DNA of 64,000 nt, taken from contig NC_080058.1 of assembly GCF_026212465.1 (NCBI RefSeq), forward strand, positions 6,945,001 to 7,009,000, written 5' to 3'. Each line of letters begins with the position of its first letter. The first letter of the stretch is position 1. This document shows, piece by piece, positions 1 through 18,120 of the stretch. The stretch comes from Amaranthus tricolor. Taxonomy: Eukaryota > Streptophyta > Magnoliopsida > Caryophyllales > Amaranthaceae. The position numbers were made by a program, and so were the translations under genes. Below the pieces are notes generated by a model. It did no database searches and was not told the DNA's origin. It saw only the letters and a program-made list of their open reading frames with translations.

Positions 1-750
1 TATTCACTAACCGATCAAAATAAAAAAACAAATATTATTAGTTTCAAGTGATTGTAATACCATCTCTTTAATGTAAAAAGTTCGACAATGTAATCCGAAT
101 TGGAGAAATGAGACTTTTAACCTATCAGTTATCACCACTTGAAGTAAATCTAATGTAGGTTGAAAAGGAATATTGGGGATATGCTTCAAAAAAACTTATG
201 TTATTAGATATATTGAAGATTTTCTTTATACATCCCTGTGGGTAGTTAAACCTTAAGTTTTGAAACACTGAGGTGCTATAAGGTTTGAAATATTATCTAA
301 TCCATATTGTCCTTTTTGGTCTATCATTCAAATTAATTATCAGTTCTAACCTACTCTATGTTTTGAGGTTAAGGGTTGACATTGTTGCTGTCAAAACTTT
401 CTTAGTTATGTACAATTGTGCTAGCTGTGTAAATTCATTGCTGTAACTATTAATTTAAAGTGTTGCAGTAATCTGGACTTCTGCATGCTTTGTGTGATTT
501 GTTTTATGAATTGGAAATAGGGTACTGCATTCAAGTAAATCACTGTAAAATATGTATATCCCTCCGTTTTCTCTCTGGTGCATGTTTTTAATTTTAATGC
601 TCCATCCCGGAATATGTTCAGACAAACAGGATTTTGTTAGGTGAATCTGCATGCTGCAAAATATTGCTTAGGCCTCCACGTTTAAGTGTTTTGTGAAGTT
701 ATCTATTATGTATAATTCTATTCTGACATCTGCTTGAATCATATTATCAG
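1..750. other. Probable CDC5 intron, no exon seen
   Basis: This AT-rich stretch lies directly upstream of the acceptor (ATTATCAG) of the first visible CDC5 exon. No open frame in it resembles the preceding CDC5 region. It is most likely one intron that continues off the left edge of the window. Confidence 0.6.
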
Positions 751-3254
751 GCTGCATCTTTTATTGAAGAGGAGGCTCAGTATCTACGTGTGGCAATGGG
801 ACATCAGGACGTGACTATTGATGATTTCATTGAGGCGCACAAGACTTCCTTAAATGATTTGATGTACTTTCCCTCTCGTAACGCTTATGGTCTATCAAGT
901 GTGGCTGGAACTGTAGAGAAAATTGCTGCCCTACAAAATGAATTTGAGAATGTTAAGAGGAAGATGGATGATGATAGCAAAAAGGCACAACGACTTGAAA
1001 AGAAAATTGATGTTCTTACACATGGTTACAAGGTAATGTTTGTTCTGATGGAATGAGTTTATTATTTTTGTGTTCTCAATTAATTGTTTTAGGGTGTTTA
1101 ATTGTATCTCGGGGGGTAGGAGGAAAACTGAGTAGAGTCAGTATAGACTAGAGAGCTACTGTTGTCCTTTTTTGAGTGCGAATAAGTTGTTTTTAGCAAC
1201 TTCAAAATTTTCCTCTCAAACTTCATGCATCATATATCCACACACAGCACATTATTGAGCCATGTCCCACGAGTTAGACTAAGCTTAAAAGTAGCTCAAT
1301 ATCATGAACCGTGACAGTGATTTTCTCAATACAGTGCACATACCAAACAAAATTGATGACCTTAGCTTTAAAAGTGCGAATCTCCCTAAGGCACAAAGTT
1401 GTCCCCAAAGCCTAAGCTCTTGGTGTGATAGACGAAAGTGCTATCCTTTGGGTTTGATGTGCCTCAAAATTCAGAAAAACATAATTGTAAACCCCGTCAA
1501 GATAGCCCAGATAATACTCATAAGAAAAATAGAAATCAAGAAGAGAAATTAAGGAGAAGAGAAGAGAGAACATAGTGCTCGCATCAATGCTTTCTTCTGT
1601 GGCTAAGACAAAAAGGCACTGTACGGCTCCCTAAGGAGCTCCTCCAGGCTCTATAAGCAGCTCGCCTAACCCTATCAAGGTGTCTAGCTGATCACCCGAC
1701 CAAGGGACTCTTAGGTGAGCCTTTGGAAACTGAAGCTTTCTTAACAGTAATAATGTTCAAGAAATAGCTCTGTTTCACATCAAGAGTCTTGGCAGATTAC
1801 CTTATACAATTTTACGAGTATTTGGTGAACTTGTTATTTTAGAATACTGACATTTTTACTGGCGATCTCACACGCATTGATTTATTTTTTGTTCATGTAG
1901 TTGATCCCATAGCCACTCTAAGTCTAAAATTTAAGGGCTATGGCATTAGAATAAAGATTGTACTACAGGGTTAAATGGGATAAAATCCTATATTTGAATG
2001 TTTTATTTCCAGGTACATGTTTTTAGTTGCTCATCTAGACCACTTCTAAAGGGTTGTCCTGTACGATACGGGTCAAATGCTATGAAGTAGGGAGATAGAC
2101 ACTAGAAGATATTTGTGCCTGATATGTGAAGTGGAAAATGTCGGTTTATGTGACAAATATCTTGGAGTATTAATGTGGATGACTTGATGTGTGCTCGCGT
2201 TGGAAGAAAATGTTCGTAAAATTTTTTGTTTTCTTTTGTTGCGTAAAGTTTGTGTCTGTAGAATTTAGAAAGACAAAAGATATCCAGAATAAGATGGTAT
2301 AGCATTTAAGCTTGTACATTTTTCATGTTTTGTTTTTTCTCAATGCACATGATGGCTAATTTGTACAGAATGATCTATTAGTCTGTCAGAGTCGGCAACC
2401 TTGCTTATGCGTGAGAGCATTTGTTACATAGAAAAGAAAAGGTTTGAATATTTTATTGTGATTTTTGATACTATTTTGTTTTTTCTCTTATTCAGATGCG
2501 GGCTGAAAAACTGAAGACACAAACTGAGCTTATTTTCAAACAAATGAACACATCTGGGACTGAATTGGATTGCTTCCTAGCTTTGCAGAGACAGGAAAAA
2601 TTGGCAGCTTCTTTCAGGATCAAGGGTCTCTGGGAAGAAGTCCAGAAACAGAAGGAGCTGGAGAAAACTTTGCAGAAACGTTACGGAGATCTTGTTACTG
2701 AACTAGAGAGGGTACAGCAGCTCATAAATCATCACCGTATACAAGTTCAAAAATTGGAAGAAATGGAAGCAAAGAAGCTTGCGGAAGAGCTAGCTGAGAA
2801 AGAAGCTAATGAGGCTGCTCCGCCAAGTTCTGAAATTCTTGACCCTGCAAGTGCCGTGGAAGTAGATGTATCTGACAATTTAAAGCCTCATCAGGATGGG
2901 GATGGTACCGAAATGGTAAATGGAGCGAATTCTGAAAATGACATGAATATAGACGGTGATGCGACTTCAGCTGCGAATACTCGTCCGGATTCTGAAATAG
3001 TCAGGGATCAGCATGTGGATGGCACTAAAGTTTCCGATAGTCTTTCAGAGAATACAGATAATGTCCAGGCTGTTGAAAATAATGGTTTTGTCGAAGGGGA
3101 GTCTCATTCTACAAGCAAAATGGACAACCAGGGAGTAGACAAGGAACCCGACAGCAAGATCAACACGGAAGAAGCGAATCAATCTACAACAGAGGGAACC
3201 TCGGAAGATTCTTTAGATAAGACGAACAATGGCGGTAGTGATTTTCAAGCGTGA
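751..3254 (+). CDS. CDC5: Cell division cycle 5-like protein (CDC5), C-terminal two exons, partial
   Basis: CDC5 is a nuclear MYB-repeat protein of the MOS4-associated/Prp19-type spliceosome complex, needed for splicing, miRNA processing and cell-cycle progression (family knowledge). Two exons are visible: 751-1032 (94 codons, phase 0 at both ends, donor AAG|GTAATG) and 2496-3254 (252 codons plus TGA, acceptor TTCAG|ATGCGG). They join in frame to give the last 346 residues. Recognisable blocks are VAMGHQDVTIDDFIEAH, NDLMYFPSRNAYGLSSVAG, then a Lys/Glu-rich coiled coil with ELDCFLALQRQEKLAASFR. The final ~140 residues are acidic, Ser/Asn/Asp-rich and probably disordered. The N-terminal MYB repeats lie outside the window. 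The 1463-bp intron (1033-2495) holds no ORF of note. Its 1370-1720 part contains AAGGCAC/GCCTAAG-type repetitive sequence. The 3' UTR probably runs to about 3.7 kb. The gene is convergent with the PIF3-like gene. Confidence 0.93.
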
Positions 3255-5761
3255 GTCTGGCATAACTAGCAGTTACAAGCCATTGTCACATGTCGGAAAC
3301 CATTGCACATTAAAGAGGGTGCAACATACGTTGAAAGATGTGGAATGATAGGTTTCATGAGGCCATCTGAAGTTTCTTGGGTCCACATTCTTGATTGCGC
3401 GGTGTTTTTTCGTGTAAGCTGGATGATAAATCGTGAAGCTTGCTTTTAGTTCCATACTTCCATCACATGTCTTTGGTATGTTTCCTGTTCACATACTGTC
3501 AGAACTAGAACTCTGAAATACATTGAACTTGTGCACTTGTATTCAATCTTTACGGTTCTGACTATGCCCAACGAAGATAGAACTCAACTTATTCAGAAAC
3601 TAAAATTCGGTTTTTGTAGGTTCGAAGTTATGTACTGTTGTAGTTTGTACTTTGTACGTTCGATCTGTGATTTATGTAGACATTTTAACATCTGATGGGA
3701 ATATAGTCGTTGGTTCTGTTATTCAAGAAGCCTCAAGTATCCAAAGAAATAGGTTATATCTTATGTTGTAAATGTGCCCAAATATGTTAAAAGACTTCTA
3801 ATTTTTGTAAAAATAGAGAAATTGTGAACTAGTTTGGGAATTGCACATAAACTACTAGCTTTCAACTAAAAATATCAAATAATAGACCTATTAAATTTTA
3901 CTCGACTCGAAATTAAACCTGATCGAAAATTAGTGGGTAATATTCGGAAATTTTGACCTATGACCCAAACATGACTGGTCTAAAAAAATTGAGTCAAATC
4001 AACTGTTTTGACTTGTTTTCAATTTCATGTTTAGCACTTTTTACATTATTTTGAGTTTGAACTTACTATATTATGGTTAATTTTTGAAATTTAGATTCAA
4101 CATTTTTTTTATTGTAGCCAAAAATTGATTTATTTTTCTTTTTTAAAATAAATATTTTTTGTAAAGACCAATAAAATTATAATTTTTTTTTGAAAAAAAT
4201 ATAATAATAAGAAACAAAATATAAAACTCTTAGATCTATTGGGTCGACTTGAACCCGATTTGAAATTGATCCGTTTTGAAAATAATTCGACCGATAATGA
4301 TAAGACGGTTTTAACATATGATGCTAGTCAATTAATCTTCTTTGTTTATTTTATTGTTTTCTCATTTGAGGTCACCTTTCATGCATTGATCATACTAAGA
4401 AGTTAGGAGATGTTGAGCCAATAATGTAAAAGAAATTTCTTCCGCATTTTCTTATCAAATCTTACTACCTTTCATTTCATAAATGGACTGCTCTTAAGTC
4501 CATGTTAGACTGCCTTTAAGTCCATATTTTGACATACGCTATCAAAGATTATTTTTTCAAATGTTCATTAATTAAAAGAAATTGTTTCCATGTTACTCAT
4601 TTTGGCCAATCTTTTATGAATGGACTACTCTTTACAACTGGGACTTATACTCCTATAAGTGTTCAATTTGCTTGCAGAAACTGCTTTGGGATTTGCTAGC
4701 TTGGCTAATCTTCTCTATATAAAAAGAATTTGTTTAGGTAAATAATGGTACGCCTCTATACAAAGGAATTTTATAGAGAGAGGATTTTAAGATTTTGTTT
4801 TAACTTTTTTTTATTTGTTTCTTCATAAATATATTTTATACACTAATTTTTACTTTGGCCTTATTTAGTTTTAATTCAATAAAAGTCATATTTAAAAAGT
4901 AACAATCAGTTTAATCAACAAAAATAAGTTACAATCAGTAAAAATAAATTACAATGAGTAAGAATCAGTTTTAATTAGTGCAACTCAATTATAATTTATA
5001 ACTAACAGTAAAAAATCAGTTATTATCAGTAAAAATCAAATTTGATAAGTAAAAATCAGTTAAATTAGCAAAAAATCAAGTGAATTAAAAATGGCCTTTT
5101 ACATAGTACCATCAATCTAATCACTATTTATGATTTAATCAAAACATAACCTTATAAATATGGCATAAAAAACCAATTATGAACTAATTTTTGCATTATT
5201 TTTTTACATTTTGCACTGAATGTTAGATGTACATGTACATAGTACTACATACATCTACAGATAGCAAGTATCTCCTCAAACTTAATGTATACACTAATGT
5301 AAGTTCCAACTACTAACCAATGTTAGCAAACACATGGGGACATTACTCCCTTGAATTATTATGTATGGCAAATACTTAATTTCTCCATGTACTAGTATTT
5401 CCCAAAAAATTTTTTTTGAAAAAAAAGCCTTTTGCACCCGAAATTTACATTTGAACACCATATGCACTTCAACGAGATCGATCATCTCATCTTCGTAAAT
5501 GAACAATCTAGTATACAATTGATCTCGGCGTTATTGGAGAGCAAAAACTTGTCGTACCTGTCATTCGTAGGAAATATTGTCTCATCGAGCAAACCCTTTT
5601 TAACGGGGAAGTTGAATCGAGCATTCTATGGAATTCATGAACAAATGGACGCACATCAGAAACTTCAACTCGGTCAATAATCTCTATCGGGGGTAACAAA
5701 ATAGATACGAGTTACTGCAGTTGGGTTCTTACTTCTATTCCCGTTCACAAGTAAGATTCGG
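3255..5761. other. Intergenic between convergent CDC5 and PIF3-like genes
   Basis: The left part (to about 3.75 kb) is the likely CDC5 3' UTR. The right part (about 5.3-5.76 kb) is less AT-rich and probably contains the PIF3-like 3' UTR on the minus strand. Between them, 3895-4310 carries decayed repetitive sequence with CCCGA/TCGGG-type motifs, and 4880-5095 is a degenerate short repeat. Small ORFs on both strands at 5430-5700 overlap each other and match nothing I recognise. Confidence 0.5.
4880..5096. repeat. Degenerate short-period array (AAAAATCAGTTAxAATxAGT type)
   Basis: The words AAAATCAGT, TTACAATCAGT and AGTAAAAATCA recur about every 18-25 bases through this stretch, with much drift. 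It resembles the 30.1-30.9 kb, 35.2 kb and 51.1 kb arrays in style: short-period, AT-rich and imperfect. No coding content is seen. Confidence 0.55.
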
Positions 5762-8700
5762 TCAGCTGTGCATCGTGTTTTTTCTGTTGGCAACTTCAGT
5801 TTCCGAGGGATTAACATCTTGAGCCTGATTATGGCTCATTACAGACCGCTGAATACCCTCATTTGATGCCTGCAATTAGCATAGGGAATTTGCAGACATT
5901 ATGATATGATCAGAATTCTATAGTCACTCAACTGTGAGACGTCTAGCCAAGATCATTTGGTATACGTGAGGAACAAAATTTTTAAGATCAAAATTTTGTG
6001 CATACCTGATTAATCTCGAGATTCAAGGAGCTGTTAACGACGTTGCTAGCCACGCTACTAAGAATTGCTTGTGGGTTAGCGTCCTTTTTACCACTAGATG
6101 AAGTTACAAGTGGTGCGTTTGTCGTCTCAGCTACGCCCGAGGCATTTGGTCCCATTGGCATCAGGCTTTGAACCATTCGAGGAGGAATTACAGGGGGTTG
6201 TTGCATGGACATTGGCAATCCTTGACCGGGATGTGGGAAAGCCTGAAGGCTAGAACCTGGCATTCCCGGAAATGTGGGCCCAGTTCCGGGAATAGGGTAA
6301 TGCAGGCCTTGAAAAGGTGCCATCTTTGCACCACCACCCATGTTGAGCATATTCATTCCGTAGCCCATTGCCACGCCCATTCCAAGCCCCATAGGCGAGA
6401 AATGTGGCATATGTGCTCCTTGGATGTGTTGCATTCCCGGTGGCAGCATCATGGGCTGCATATACAACCCAGAACCCATTGACAATATCTGCAATTTGGG
6501 TTAATGAAAGTTAGCCAACAGACACTTTACTGCTTGTGTCTCTTTAGGTGTAAGGTAGAACAACTATTTAATTGCCCGTTATTGCCACATGTGAGTTGTC
6601 CCGCATCGGAGAAAGAGAAGAGTATAATACTGTGAGTTGCAAGTAAATTCCCTCTTCTCCTCCTTGTTTTGGCTTAACCAAACCCATTTCTTAAATTTTA
6701 ACAAGCCAAAGCTTTAATCAGTGTAACATAATTTGCTAGCTAATTTGCCTTTTAAATTCGTGATTCGCTCAAATTCGCCCAAGAATAGCCCATAACCGAC
6801 CATAATTAGCCTTTTTTCGATTCGCGATTCACGAAGAGATTAGTGAATCATGTGACATTGACTTCAACTCCAACAGTATGGGGCCGACTAAAACTATGCG
6901 AATCATTTTAGCGTATGTTAAATAGGTAATAAACTAGGGAATTGGTAATGAAGTTTGCGTTCGATTACACAAACTCTTCCATGAAGATGTCCAATGAAAT
7001 GGATCTAGATTAGAAGCCTTGCAGTAATCAATTACTTTATATACCAAATGAGCTGCCACAAGCTCACCACAATCGAATCATTATGGTAACGAAACATAAG
7101 AAGCTCACCTGAACTTGAAGCTGGAGTTTCTTTAAATACTCTATAGCCTCGTCAAGCATAGAAGCTTTGTCCGCCTAATGTCGAATAGAAAGAGTTAGCG
7201 AAGCCAAACATATCCGCATTACTTTTACAAGTTTTCCAACATCAAACACATCTAGCAAATGAATAAAGGCATCAAAATCACAAAAGATATACCTTGTTGC
7301 AATTGGGTATAAGCTCTTGTAATGCACGCATCTTCTCGTTAATTCTGTCCCTTCGTCTCTGTCGATAACATTCCAAACGACACATAAAACAAACCTTAGT
7401 TTTCAAAGCCAACCATAATCATTATTGATGGTAATTTGTAGAGGTGTTCAAACCAGACCTGCTGATCCGATATTCACCTGACCTTGTAACCGAACCCGAT
7501 TTGACTAGACTTAATAACGGATTTACTATTATGTAAAAACTAATATGGACAAAAGACCCGATTTTGAACTGAAATTGACCTGACCCAAATGAACACCTCT
7601 AGTAATTTGCAACAAGCGAGCTCACCCTTTCAGAAAGATTATGCACTTCTGCAGCTCGGCTTCTCTTTGAACCATTTCGACCACAAACAGGTTTCTTTGC
7701 AGCCATTGATTCCTCTTCAACTTCCTGTCAGTTAATCAAATTCAGCTTATTATAAGAATCAAAAAAACACAACTAGAAACAAATATTAGTCTCTAGGGAA
7801 TGTAGTTTCTTACTTCACTAGGACCTGACGATTCTGCAGTTTCACGAGATTTTCTTTTCAAATTACGCGAAGGTTCATTAGACGTTCTATCAAAACTATT
7901 GCCTGAACATACAGAAGACGCTGCAACAGCTGGTTCGATAATCTTATCACCACTAGCACCCACTTTTTTCGTTGAATCATCACATACTTGATTCGGTGAC
8001 ATCTGATTTTTCGTGATTTCTTCTCTGTGTAAAGGTTCCTTAGCAGAACACAGATCTTCCGAATTCACATTTGCTGATGGCATAGTGGGTTGTTTTCGAG
8101 AAACTATCCCGCCACTATCCAAGTTAGCTCGAGTAAAATTAGCAGGGTTACTACTCATCAAAGTGCACCTATTATCATTGTTCTCTAGTCTCTTAATGCG
8201 GTCTATAGTCACCGGGCTAGCTCTAGAAAACGCAGCAGGCCACGAAAAGTAAGGGAAATTTGTAAAACCCGAGCTAGTACTAGTCTGTTCTGCATCTAGC
8301 TTCTGCAATCTCAAGCTCGTAAAAGAACTAAGCGATGGTGGATTCAGCAAGGAGTCTCGTGGAGCACCTACACTATGTTGAATTGGCAACAAATATTGGG
8401 GTACCTCACTACTTCCTACTTTATTATCCTTCTCAATACTCGACAGGGGCTTAGACGTATGGCTGTGTTTCAAAGTCATCGACGTATCATGGCTACCATC
8501 ACCATGAACGTTAGTTTTCTTTTCACGATTTACTAGAAGATTTCCCGAGGGAAGATCATTGATGGTAACTCCTGATAACTCATTCACGAAGTCAGAAGTA
8601 TAGTCATTATGCAAAGGTTCATCCATGTGATAATTCAACCAGGGTACTAAGTCAACATCTTGATCCAAACTCATTTCACAAGAAGGAACACACATGGGGA

Positions 8701-9632
8701 GTTCAGCCATTGTAGAATCCATTTGGCTAAACTTGGTTATTTTTAAGTTATTGGCAATTTTACCATCTTGAGATTTTGAGCCAAATGTTTGAGTATTGTT
8801 TGAAATAGGATTCTTTCTAGGTTTACCATGCATCATGATCTGACCATTTTCCCAAACTAGCTCAACACAATCAGTATCTGGTCTGCATCAAATTACCCCA
8901 AAAGCACCAAAATCACTACTCAACTAGAAACAAAGAAAAGATTAAAAATTTAAAGTTTCAAGAACTTGCTTCCTATGTCCCATGAACTTGCAATACCATA
9001 GTATGACCCAAATATTAAGGGGTGTTTGGCGAACAACTGATTGCTAATTACAATGGCTGATTTGACCAGTTGATTTTGAACCCGCTGCTCTGAAGCAACT
9101 TGTTAAAAACAAGTTATTTATATCAATAAGCTGTTTCAACCAGCTAGCTTACCAAACATTAGTATTGGCTAGTTTGACCACTCAACCCTCTATTATTTAT
9201 ATCAAAATAAGCTAATATTGTTCAAAAAGTCATTCTGCCAAACACCCCAAAGAAAATACTAGGAATGTTTAAATTGTAAAATGATATTAAAAGAGAGAAA
9301 TATATGGATGATGATTTAAGAATTTAGTAGGAAACGGAAGAAAATAGAAAGTTTGTGAATTCACAAGGCAAAGGGAGTACAAATTCAAGATTAACCTAAC
9401 TAGAAGAGGGATCAATGGAAGATCAATGGAATTTTATTAATTTGAATTGGACGACAATTAAAGAAAGTGGTAAGAACGGACGAAAATAGGAAGTGTTACA
9501 AATTCATGGGGACAAAAGAAATACAAATTAAAGATTAACCTACCTAGAGGAAGGATCAATGGAATTGGATGATCCATCTTGGGAAACCTCCACTTTTCCT
9601 TTGAACATTCTAACAAGCTCAGTCAAAGGCAT
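5762..9632 (-). CDS. PIF3: PIF3-like phytochrome-interacting bHLH transcription factor, complete
   Basis: Nuclear bHLH factor that binds G-boxes (CACGTG), represses photomorphogenesis in the dark and is removed after binding active phytochrome (family knowledge). Coding exons, high to low coordinate: 9632-9544, 8882-7814, 7724-7626, 7358-7293, 7174-7109, 6488-6006, 5869-5762. All have GT/AG borders and join in frame to 659 residues. The start ([13 protein letters not shown]) matches the PIF3 N terminus. The active-phytochrome-B motif ELVWENGQ is at residues 37-44, followed by [20 protein letters not shown], a PIF3 signature. The basic region [18 protein letters not shown] has H414, E418 and R422 for G-box contact. 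Helix-loop-helix runs to about 463 ([20 protein letters not shown]), followed by a Met/Pro/Gly-rich tail ([18 protein letters not shown]). It is longer than Arabidopsis PIF3 (524 aa), mainly in the Ser/Asn-rich linker. Two introns carry MITEs. Confidence 0.94.
6490..7108. other. PIF3-like intron with possible retroelement scrap
   Basis: Intron between coding exons 5 and 6 (6489-7108). At about 6590-6640 it contains TGTGAGTTGTCCCGCATCGG, a sequence type often seen in plant LTR retroelement remnants, followed by a GATTCGCGATTCACGA-type low-complexity stretch. No LTR pair or target duplication was identified. Confidence 0.3.
7439..7601. mobile_element. hAT-type MITE in PIF3-like intron
   Basis: A 163-bp element with perfect 12-bp terminal inverted repeats, TAGAGGTGTTCA at the left and TGAACACCTCTA at the right. 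It is flanked by a perfect 8-bp direct repeat GTAATTTG (7431-7438 and 7602-7609). An 8-bp target duplication is the hallmark of hAT transposition. It has no coding capacity. It lies between the third coding exon and the exon carrying the rest of the basic region. Confidence 0.88.
9019..9248. mobile_element. MITE with GGGGTGTTTGGC termini in PIF3-like intron
   Basis: A 230-bp non-coding element with perfect 12-bp inverted ends, GGGGTGTTTGGC and GCCAAACACCCC. Flanks read TAA on the left and AAA on the right, so a 3-bp Tourist-type duplication is possible but not clean. It lies in the first coding intron (8883-9543). The GGTGTTTGG end is typical of Tourist-like or hAT-like MITEs; the superfamily is unsettled. 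Confidence 0.7.
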
Positions 9633-10610
9633 AATTACACCAAAAATTGTTCTTAAATATGTATCAAACCAAAGAACAAAGACAGTGTCTGTTGCAAGGC
9701 CAAATTCTGCAGTAAATCCACAAACCCAAGTCATTTTCAAATCTCATACAATCAAATAAACAAAAAAAAATTACTAGACCATGAAAAATGTTTTCATAAT
9801 TCATTAATCTCTACACTTTTTAAGTAAAATTCCTGCTAAAACTAGTTTAAAATCGAAAAGGAACTCTTTTTAATAATTAAAAAATGAAAGATCTTATTTA
9901 AGTGATGTCTTAATCACAAAGATACAAACAATTAAAATAAAGTATTGGTTAAATTAATTCTTTAATCACAGTAAGACCATATTATAATCCCACTAATCCG
10001 AACTTCCCTTAAGAGATTAAAAAATTCAATCTTTTTAATACAAACTTGATTAAAATATATTACCCAGAAAACCCACATCAGATTATCCAAATTAAACAAT
10101 AATTATGAAGCAATACAAGTAATAACCACATATATAAACTGAAGATTGGAGGATGAAAAGCAAAAACCTACCTATAAGCTTATTGGCGGCACCTTAAAAA
10201 CTGAAAAAGGATTAAAATTAGCTAAAAAAAAGAAAATTTGTAATCAAAACTAATTTCCCAGAATACCCAATCATGAAAATCAACAGTGAAAGGCACAAAA
10301 TTTCTGGGAATTCAGAATTGTAAAAGATTGTTCAGCTTTCAATAGGGGAAAATCACACTGAAATAGAAGTTGAATAATTAAAAAGCTGATTTTCTTAAAA
10401 CTTTTTTATACAAAAAGTCTTATCTTTATGAAAAGAGAGAGAAAAAAAGAAAGAGAGAGAGAGAGAGAGACAGAGAGAAGATCCAGGTGATAGTAGTAGT
10501 CTAGTAGAAGAAGGCAAAATGTTGGCTCCTTAAGAGGGACCAAGAAAGAAAAAGAGGAACAAAAGAAAAAATAAAGCAGAGGCAAGCACAGCTGCACAGG
10601 ATACAAATGG
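9633..10610 (-). promoter_or_regulatory. Predicted 5' UTR with intron and proximal leader of the PIF3-like gene
   Basis: Upstream of the ATG there is a strong acceptor (TTTACTGCAG, exon from 9706) and, further up, a donor (TTATAG|GTAGGT, exon end 10172). This suggests a leader intron 10171-9707. The outer leader is pyrimidine-rich on the coding strand because of a (GA)n tract at about 10430-10480 on the plus strand, common in plant 5' UTRs. No unambiguous TATA box or start site could be fixed. Confidence 0.5.
10430..10480. repeat. (GA)n microsatellite in predicted 5' UTR
   Basis: An interrupted GA/AAAGA tract whose pure core is about 10450-10470. On the PIF3-like sense strand it reads (CT)n, a motif often found near plant transcription starts. 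Confidence 0.8.
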
Positions 10611-12220
10611 AAATGGTACCTCAGAATTATGATTAATTAGTTTTTTTCAACGGTAGACATGTGTTCATTCAGGTCGCCGGGTTATTTTTTAGATCGGTTT
10701 AAAATTAAGTCTACGTTCATATTGATTTTTACATTATTCTAAATTCATTTCGAAGTGGGTTAAGTCGGATTCGGTTTTAAAATCGAGTTAGTTTTAAACA
10801 CCTTTAAGTAGACTGTTATGAGTAATAGTAAGAATTGAACTTTTGTAAGAAGGGTGGAATCCAAGCAATGACGTCTAATTTCTACCTACTATTACTTTTT
10901 CCATTCCATTTGATTTGCATTGCTTTTAAAGAGATGTAAATATTTATTTGTAATTGGTCTATCAAATTAGGTCGGTAATGAATGGACGAAATTAAAAAAG
11001 TAAATGAATTTAAAAACAAGTTGCAGCAACTATTATCAAAAAAGAAAATAGTACTCTTTTCTATATGTATCCCATTTGCTTTTTGAATACTATTCAACAT
11101 AAATTTTATTCAATTTTCAATTAATATTATTTCACAAAAACTATAATTTGATTTTCAATTGAGGCATAATTAACGGATTCTTGTTGTCATTTGTCTCTTG
11201 GATCTCTTCGGGTGTCATTAGCTCACCATAATGAGGTGATAATGAAATGTATGTCGTACCATATCATGCATTATCAATATTACCAAAATTTAAAATTTTT
11301 TTACGGTTCCTCATATTTGATCTCATTATACTTTAAAAAAAAATTAATAACATCAATAATAAATTAATCCTATTGAAAATAAAAAATTTTAAAATTAAAT
11401 CAAAAGAGTTTTAACAAGATTTTAAAAAAAGCCAAATCGCACAAAAATGTGCGACTACTCCTAGGTAAGTCTGACATTTTGTGCGATTTAACATTTTGTA
11501 TATTTTTAAAATTTTCTTTTGAATCTTTAATAAATTAATCGACAAAAAATTTGGATTTATGTCTAGAATACTAATGTAAAAGAACACGCATTGTGTTTAC
11601 GACTTTACGCTGAATAAGCGTTTACTTAAACGAATTATGAAAAATTAAAGCTTTTTTCAAAGAAAGGGTAAAATAGAAAATTCTTAAAATAAAAACGACA
11701 ATAAAATAAAAAATATATGGGCATATAAGAAGTGAATTTTATGTTTCTTTGGTAATTATACGATTGTACATTGTGAAAGGATAAGAAGTGTGTTTTCTTT
11801 GGTGAACTACTAGTGTTGATTTTGAAAGTTATTAGACTACAATTTAATCAAATTGAGTGAGTAAAGTTGATCTTCAACTACTTCAAGTTATTGTTAAGTC
11901 ATGTTGTCAAATAGTTATAGTTTAACTAATAATTAACTCTAATGTGGTTATCTTAATAGAGTTAGAACTTGAAAGGGATTAAGTACCTTGAAAATAAAAG
12001 AACAATCCCTACATCTCAATAGTGTTGCATCTACACTTATGAGTATACATCACATTCATTATACTTTGTTCTCTTTTATCTTATAACTAACTATTTTGAT
12101 AGTTAATATTAAGTTTGCATTATTTTTCATTTTAATACGTTTTAATAAATTTTTTCTATTTTTTTTGATATAACTTTTTACTTTTACTCTCAGTAATCAC
12201 TTTTTTATTTTTAAATACTA
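10611..12220. other. Intergenic, AT-rich
   Basis: No gene seen. Around 10655-10806 there is decayed GGTCG/CGGGTT-type repetitive sequence with partial resemblance to the ends of the 7439-7601 MITE (TGTGTTCA and AAACACCTTTA). The rest is unremarkable AT-rich sequence. Confidence 0.5.
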
Positions 12221-12474
12221 CTCCCTTTGTTTTCTTTTGCTTTTCTCATTTACTTTTTACACATTTTTTAATGCAAATTTTAAATTTTAATATCTCTAAA
12301 TATATATAATAAGAAATTATAAAAAATACATAATACAAAAGTATATATTAAGATGAATATAACAAGATCTAACTTGGATATATTTTATTTTCTAAATATG
12401 TGTCAAAATATTAATTAAATTTTTCTCTCCTTAAGATAGAATATTCTAAATGGAAAGAATATTAGACAAGGAAG
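12221..12474. mobile_element. Degenerate Stowaway-like MITE
   Basis: Starts CTCCCTTTGTTTTC after a TA and ends ACAAGGAAG before a TA, the Stowaway layout (TA target). Its interior (AATATCTCTAAATATATATAATAAG, read with drift, and ACAAGATCTAACTTGGATATA) is shared with the elements at 21279-21535 (inverted), 60135-60378 and a fragment at about 14480-14640. Confidence 0.65.

Positions 12475-18120
<5,646 letters not shown>

Noticed and set aside
5432..5680. 82-codon plus-strand ORF near the PIF3-like 3' end
   Set aside because: No recognisable domain, overlaps another ORF on the opposite strand, and lies where the PIF3-like 3' UTR is expected.
6168..6482. 104-codon plus-strand ORF opposite the PIF3-like exon 6
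   Set aside because: Shadow of the Met/Pro/Gly-rich PIF3-like coding exon on the other strand.
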